Assembly (NCBI RefSeq): GCF_009604385.1
Contig: NZ_WEGJ01000002.1
Coordinates: forward strand, 248,001 to 312,000
Source of the DNA: Streptomyces smaragdinus
Lineage (GTDB): Bacteria; Actinomycetota; Actinomycetes; Streptomycetales; Streptomycetaceae
Direction of reading: 5' to 3'
Length of the DNA stretch: 64,000 nucleotides
Shown: piece by piece, positions 59,927 to 64,000 of the stretch
How the letters are laid out: each line of letters opens with the position of its first letter
Position numbering within the stretch: position 1 is the first letter of the stretch
The notes under the pieces: model-generated
Seen by the model: the letters and a program-made list of their open reading frames with translations, nothing else
Database searches by the model: none
Told to the model about the DNA's origin: nothing
Translations under genes and position numbers: made by a program

Positions 59927-60439
59927 GTGCATCGGATCAAGGCGCTGCTTTCGGCGCTCGCGATAACCATTGCCACCGTCGCAGCGTGGATCGGCCTGAC
60001 CGCACCGGCGCAGGCCGCCACGTGCTACTGGTACTCGGGCCAGGCCGGCACCTCATCGAACTGCGACAACAGGGATCCGGACGCGCTGGGCTCCGCCTGC
60101 GGCAGCGACGCGCAGACCGTCAAGTCGGTCACGCTGAAGAACATCTACACCGGCGCCACCAACAAATTCGTCCTCGACCTCAGGTACAGCGGGAACTGCC
60201 GCACGGCCTGGGCGCGGCTGCGGAACGCCGACGGCGCCAGCCCCGCGGACAACGCCGGCTGCACGGTGTGGATCCACCGGAATTCCGACGGCCAGGAGTA
60301 CAGCAAGCGGCCGCCGGCGAGCACGTACGGCGTGTCCATCTGGACCAACGTGGTCTACGACGCGGACGTGACGTCGTACGCGAGGGCATATTGCGACACG
60401 GGGACCGCGGAGTACGAGGGCCGTACAGCCAACTGGTGA
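59927..60439 (+). CDS. DUF2690 secreted protein
   Basis: This 170-aa exported protein has a signal peptide (IKALLSALAITIATVAAWIG, cut after APAQA) and a DUF2690 domain beginning ATCYWYSGQAGTSSNCDNRD, followed by ACGSDAQTV, LDLRYSGNCRTAWARL and a C-terminal strand region (SIWTNVVYDADVTSYARAYC). Six Cys are expected to form disulfides. The family is widespread in Streptomyces and of unknown function. GTG start with GGAG upstream. A strong terminator follows. Confidence 0.88.
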   Translation: MHRIKALLSALAITIATVAAWIGLTAPAQAATCYWYSGQAGTSSNCDNRDPDALGSACGSDAQTVKSVTLKNIYTGATNKFVLDLRYSGNCRTAWARLRNADGASPADNAGCTVWIHRNSDGQEYSKRPPASTYGVSIWTNVVYDADVTSYARAYCDTGTAEYEGRTANW

Positions 60440-60459
60440 ACGTCCATCAACCACCTCAA

Positions 60460-60489
60460 GGACACCCGGGCACAGCGTGCCGGGTGTCC
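60460..60489 (+). terminator. Hairpin after the DUF2690 gene
   Basis: GGACACCCGG and CCGGGTGTCC form a perfect 10-bp stem with a 10-base loop, 20 bases after the stop. Confidence 0.7.
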
Positions 60490-60706
60490 CACCGTGTTCG
60501 CGCTGTTCCAGTCCCCGACGGCTCGCGGGCCGCTCGTGGCACCGGTATTCCCCCTCCTGCGGCGACGAGGAACGACAGCAGAAGAAACGGCCCGTCGCCT
60601 ACGAGGACCCCGGACGCCTCCGCGTTATGCTTCCGAGCGGATTGAAGTCATTTATACCTATTTGCCCTCAATCTCATCATCAGCTTTACGTCGCATAGGG
60701 TTCCAC

Positions 60707-62251
60707 ATGACCCTACGTCCGGTAGGGGATCGCCAGATGGCTGTCGTAACGCCGACCACTGTCCCGGCAGCGCTGGCCCCCCGGGCACCGGCCCTGAGCG
60801 ACAGGCTCCTCCCGGCGACGGTGGCGGCGGCGTTCGCCCTGGCACAGCTGGCCCTCGTACCCCCGGGGATGGTGCTCGGCTGGGACGAGTCGGTGTACGT
60901 CAGCCAGCTCAGCGGGCACGCCCCGGCGGCGTTCTTCAGCGCCCCGCGCGCCCGCGGCGTCTCGCTGCTGGTGGCGCCGATCGCGACCTGGTCGTCGTCG
61001 ACCCCGCTGCTGCGGGTCTACCTCGCCGTCCTGGCCGGCGTCGGGCTCTGGCTGGCCCTGCGCGCCTGGCGCGGGCTGTTCCCCGCGAAGGTGATCGCGC
61101 TGGGCGGTGCCCTGTTCGCCTCGCTGTGGGTGACGCTCTTCTACGGGCCGCAGGCGATGCCCAACTACTGGGTGGCGATCGGGGCGCTGGCCGGCGTCGG
61201 CTGCTTCCTGCGCGCCCAGGCGGACCGGACCCGGCACGCCCCTGTGTGGGGGCTCGCGGTGGCCGCGGCGCTGATGGCGTTGATGAGGCCGATGGACGCG
61301 GTGTGGGTGTGCCTGCCGCTGCTCGTGGCGGGTGTCACCGTCCGCCGATGGCGGTACGGCCGGCTGTCGCTCGCCCTCGTCGCGGGGCTCGCGGCCGGCG
61401 CGGCCGAATGGGTGATCGAGGCGTACACCGGCTACGGCGGCCTGGGCCGGCGGCTCCACGACGCCTCGCTCATCCAGGGCGGGCTGAGCTGGAACGTCGC
61501 CGTCGACGACCAGCTGCGCAGTCTGGGCGGGCGCACGCTGTGCCGGCCGTGCACGGGCGGGATGCCGGATCCGGGGGTGTACGTCTGGTGGCTCGTCTTT
61601 CCCGTACTGGCCGCGGTCGGGCTCGTGATGGCGGTCCGGGCCCGGCGCGCCGTCGGGGCCACGGCGTTGCCGCTCGCCTGCGCGGTGGCGGCCGCGTTCC
61701 CGTACCTGTTCCTGATCGGCTACGCCGCTCCCCGATTCCTGCAGCCGGCGTACGCCCTGCTGGCGATCCCGGTGGCCTCCGGCCTCGTCTCCCTGGTACG
61801 GGCGACTCCTCGCGGCGCCTGGCGGACGACCGCGGTCACGCTGGCCGCCGTCGCACTCGCCGGGCATCTGGTGGCGCAGTTGAACGTGCTGCACCAACTC
61901 GTCGACCGCACCACCGACAACCACCGCGACTGGGCCCTGACCGCCGCCGCACTGAACCGCACCGGAGTCCGCCCCCCGTGCGTCCTCACCGGTCACGCGG
62001 CGATCGCGCCGCACATCCCGATCGCCTTCGACGCAGCCTGCTCGTCGGCCGACATCGACGGCCACAACCGCAACACCACCGCGGCGACGCTGGCTCGTGA
62101 GGGGCGCCGGATCCCGGTGGCGGTGCTGACGACCCGTACGACACCGCCGCCGTCCTTCGCCCGCGGCTGGCGGCTGATCCACCTCCACCGGGAGGTCTAC
62201 GCGTACGTCGGCCCGGCCGTCCAGGGGTTCGGCAGGGCCGGAAACCCTTGA
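60707..62251 (+). CDS. Multi-pass membrane protein, glycosyltransferase-like
   Basis: This is a 514-aa membrane protein with about 10-11 helices. After a short cytoplasmic start it has LLPATVAAAFALAQLALVPP and then GMVLGWDESVYVSQLSGHAP, an extracytoplasmic loop with an Asp-Glu pair (WDE) as found in GT-C/mannosyltransferase-type (GT39/GT83-like) enzymes that use polyprenyl-phosphate sugars. The C-terminal 60 residues (from HIPIAFDAACSSADIDGHNR) are soluble and extracytoplasmic. ATG 60707 and ATG 60737 (GGGGAT upstream) are both possible. Stand-alone gene; target unknown. Confidence 0.75.
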   Translation: MTLRPVGDRQMAVVTPTTVPAALAPRAPALSDRLLPATVAAAFALAQLALVPPGMVLGWDESVYVSQLSGHAPAAFFSAPRARGVSLLVAPIATWSSSTPLLRVYLAVLAGVGLWLALRAWRGLFPAKVIALGGALFASLWVTLFYGPQAMPNYWVAIGALAGVGCFLRAQADRTRHAPVWGLAVAAALMALMRPMDAVWVCLPLLVAGVTVRRWRYGRLSLALVAGLAAGAAEWVIEAYTGYGGLGRRLHDASLIQGGLSWNVAVDDQLRSLGGRTLCRPCTGGMPDPGVYVWWLVFPVLAAVGLVMAVRARRAVGATALPLACAVAAAFPYLFLIGYAAPRFLQPAYALLAIPVASGLVSLVRATPRGAWRTTAVTLAAVALAGHLVAQLNVLHQLVDRTTDNHRDWALTAAALNRTGVRPPCVLTGHAAIAPHIPIAFDAACSSADIDGHNRNTTAATLAREGRRIPVAVLTTRTTPPPSFARGWRLIHLHREVYAYVGPAVQGFGRAGNP

Positions 62252-62364
62252 TCGGCGGACCCTTCCGGAACTGTGGCGGTGGGCGCTCGTGTAGGCCCCG
62301 GGGGAGTCCCGTCCAGAGCCGTCGTCGCCGGTCGCCGGCGTAGGCGCCCGGCCGGCACGTGCCG

Positions 62365-62832
62365 TCAGCCCTCGACATCCTCCAGCTTCCGGGCGATGCG
62401 TTCGAGGGCGCTGAGGTCCTCGGGCGAGAGCCGGTCGATGAAGTGGCGTCGCGCCGAGGCGACATGCGTCGGGGCGGCGTTCTTGAGCGTGTCCAGGCCA
62501 TGGGCGGTGAGAACGAGGAAACATCCTCTGCCGTCCGCCGGGTCGGGCGCACGTTCCAGGAGGCCTCGCGCTTCCATCCTGGTGGCGTGCCGGGAGAGCC
62601 GGCTGCGCGACCATCGCATCTTGGCGGCCTGTTCCCGCAGGGTGCTGGTGTGGTCGGGCCGCTCCGACAGCGTGCTGAGCACCTCGTAATCGGGCTCGGA
62701 CAGCCCGACCGCGGCCAGGTCACGCGCCGTCGCGGCCTGCACGGCGACCACCATGCGCCGGTAGGCCCGCCACGCCCGCTCTTCGTCCGGGTTCAGCCAG
62801 CGTGTGTTCTCGGCCGAGGACTTCTTTGACAT
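62365..62832 (-). CDS. MarR family transcriptional regulator
   Basis: This is a 155-aa winged-helix regulator: SEPDYEVLSTLSERPDHTST, LREQAAKMRWSRSRLSRHAT, RMEARGLLERAPDPADGRGC, with the wing APDPADGRGCFLVLTAHGL. It is divergent from the FMN-reductase/GNAT fusion gene with only 30 bases between starts, so promoters overlap and it probably regulates both. The effector is likely a quinone or phenolic electrophile. Confidence 0.9.
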   Translation of the reverse strand: MSKKSSAENTRWLNPDEERAWRAYRRMVVAVQAATARDLAAVGLSEPDYEVLSTLSERPDHTSTLREQAAKMRWSRSRLSRHATRMEARGLLERAPDPADGRGCFLVLTAHGLDTLKNAAPTHVASARRHFIDRLSPEDLSALERIARKLEDVEG

Positions 62833-62862
62833 GTAATCAATCTACCGGCTACTTTCATTTCC

Positions 62863-63930
62863 ATGTCAACGAAAACGGTGCGCGTCCTCGTCCTGGTGTG
62901 CAGCACCCGCCCCGGCGCCCTCGGCCCGGCGGTCGGCACATGGCTGACCGAGACGATCACACCTCGCGCCAAGGAACTCGACGTCGAGCTCGTGCCCGTA
63001 TCCCTCGGCGACCTCGACCTGCCCTTCCTCGACGAAGAGGAGCATCCGTCCTCGGGTCTCTACGCGAACGAGCACACCAGACGGTGGAGCGCGCTCGTGG
63101 ACGCCGCCGACGGCTTCATCGTGGTGACGCCGGAGTACAACTACGGAATGCCGGCGACCCTGAAGAACGCGCTCGACTACCTCGGGCGCGAATGGGCGTG
63201 GAAGCCGATCGGCTTCATCAGCTACGGGAACACCTCCGCGGGCACCCGCTCGGTCCAGCACGCCAAGCAGGTGGTCACCACACTGCGCCTGATGCCGTTG
63301 GGACGTACGATCGCGATACGCATCAGCGACGCGGTCGAAGACGGACGGATCCGCCCGAGCGCCGCTCTGGCCGGGGCGGCCACCGGCGTCCTGGACGAAC
63401 TGGTCCGGGTTGCCCACGCCCTGCGTCCGATGCGCGAAGCCGCACGCTGCGGCCTGCAGCCCGGCCCGCTGCCGGGTTCCTACCTGAGGCGGCTGACCCC
63501 CGATGACGCCCCCGAGGTCACGGTGCTGCAGCGGTGCTGCTGGGTGGACGAGGCCCTGGCCAACGACACCCTGGACATCCCGGCCCTGCACGAGTCGCCG
63601 GAGCAGGTGGGCGAGTGGCTGGCAGCCTGGCACGCGACAGGACTGTGGCGGGACGGACGGCTGCTGGGCATGGTGCGGGCCCGGCGTGTCGACAGCGACT
63701 GGCACCTCGGCCGGCTCGGCGTCGTACCGGATCTGCGGAGCCAGGGGCTGGGCCGCAGCCTGCTGCGTACCGCTGAAGCCGCGGCCGAGCCGAGCTGCCG
63801 CCGGGTCGTGCTGCACACCGGTATCCACAGCCGGCAGAACATCGCCCTCTACCGGAGCGAGGGATACCAGTCGGCGTCGATCACCGGCGACGACGGAACC
63901 GTCCGCCTCACCAAGGACATAGCCCCGTAG
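62863..63930 (+). CDS. NADPH-dependent FMN reductase-GNAT fusion
   Basis: This is a 355-aa bifunctional protein. Residues about 1-185 are an NADPH-dependent FMN reductase/flavodoxin-like domain (VLVLVCSTRPGALGPAVGTW, FIVVTPEYNYGMPATLKNAL, FISYGNTSAGTRSV), which reduces flavin, quinones or azo compounds. Residues about 200-355 are a GNAT domain (YLRRLTPDDAPEVTVLQRCC, LGVVPDLRSQGLGRSLLRTA with the RSQGLGRS acetyl-CoA loop, and QNIALYRSEGYQ). It is divergent from a MarR regulator. The fusion suggests a coupled detoxification: reduction of a nitro or azo group to an amine, followed by N-acetylation. Confidence 0.88.
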   Translation: MSTKTVRVLVLVCSTRPGALGPAVGTWLTETITPRAKELDVELVPVSLGDLDLPFLDEEEHPSSGLYANEHTRRWSALVDAADGFIVVTPEYNYGMPATLKNALDYLGREWAWKPIGFISYGNTSAGTRSVQHAKQVVTTLRLMPLGRTIAIRISDAVEDGRIRPSAALAGAATGVLDELVRVAHALRPMREAARCGLQPGPLPGSYLRRLTPDDAPEVTVLQRCCWVDEALANDTLDIPALHESPEQVGEWLAAWHATGLWRDGRLLGMVRARRVDSDWHLGRLGVVPDLRSQGLGRSLLRTAEAAAEPSCRRVVLHTGIHSRQNIALYRSEGYQSASITGDDGTVRLTKDIAP

Positions 63931-64000
63931 AAACGTGGGCGCATGTAGTCGTCCTGCGAGTCTCCCATCGGCGGAGCAGGAGTCGAGCCGCCTGCCGCTC

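Noticed and set aside
60713..62614. A 633-aa minus-strand Gln/Arg/Pro-rich frame
   Set aside because: It is antisense to the membrane protein gene and has the composition of a GC-driven artefact.

Overview
The window reads as a piece of a Streptomyces-type chromosome. Base composition is very GC-rich, third codon positions are almost always G or C, GTG starts are common, and many families are actinobacterial (mycothiol-dependent DinB/maleylpyruvate isomerase enzymes, DUF2690, DUF6891, YwqG/DUF1963, an AA10 LPMO under a CebR-type operator). There are no housekeeping genes apart from one tRNA gene. There are many single-gene regulator/effector pairs and more than a dozen truncated genes, which together suggest an accessory region or chromosome arm. 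That placement is inferred, not shown.

Layout. 0-8.4 kb: an old-yellow-enzyme/MerR pair, a YwqG protein, and a run of gene remnants (DinB, FAD oxidase, quinone oxidoreductase, VOC, an Imm1-like fragment) interspersed with RidA, an SDR and a secreted LPMO with a perfect CebR box; then DUF1996 and DUF305 surface proteins. 8.5-15.2 kb: GNAT, HAD, and a two-component system (histidine kinase plus OmpR-type regulator) divergent from a three-gene ABC exporter operon, with a 19-bp inverted repeat between them. 15.3-21.6 kb: small secreted and membrane proteins, a methyltransferase, an RmlD-like SDR, a mycothiol-dependent enzyme, a secreted seven-bladed RCC1 propeller with Ig and SpaA-like domains, and a sigma-factor remnant. 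21.6-28 kb: an MFS/ArsR operon with a clear operator, a phosphoribosyltransferase-hydrolase fusion, and a MarR/HSL-esterase pair with tandem operators.

28-46 kb is gene-poor and worn. It holds DUF1963, RibD-like, SMI1 (with an internal stop), HEAT and LRV proteins, two MFS efflux/regulator pairs (MarR, TetR), 5'-truncated Vat-like and 3'-truncated Vgb-like streptogramin-inactivation genes, two genes broken at C or G runs, several unassigned Zn-ribbon proteins, a truncated hydrolase and an IS5-family transposase tail. 46.3-50 kb: an aldehyde dehydrogenase whose frame runs on into a four-EF-hand calcium-binding protein.

50-64 kb: an XRE/SDR pair, then an HxlR regulator divergent from a compact operon of a carboxymuconolactone-decarboxylase-like protein, NadC, DUF1330 and PhzF, the best candidate for an undescribed small pathway. 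Next come an XRE-cupin regulator divergent from a thioredoxin-reductase-like/methyltransferase fusion, a tRNA gene with an 8-nt anticodon loop and its own promoter, an orphan 457-aa protein, a DUF2690 secreted protein, a multi-pass glycosyltransferase-like membrane protein, and a MarR regulator divergent from an FMN-reductase/GNAT fusion.

All calls come from reading the sequence and from remembered family features. No database search was run.
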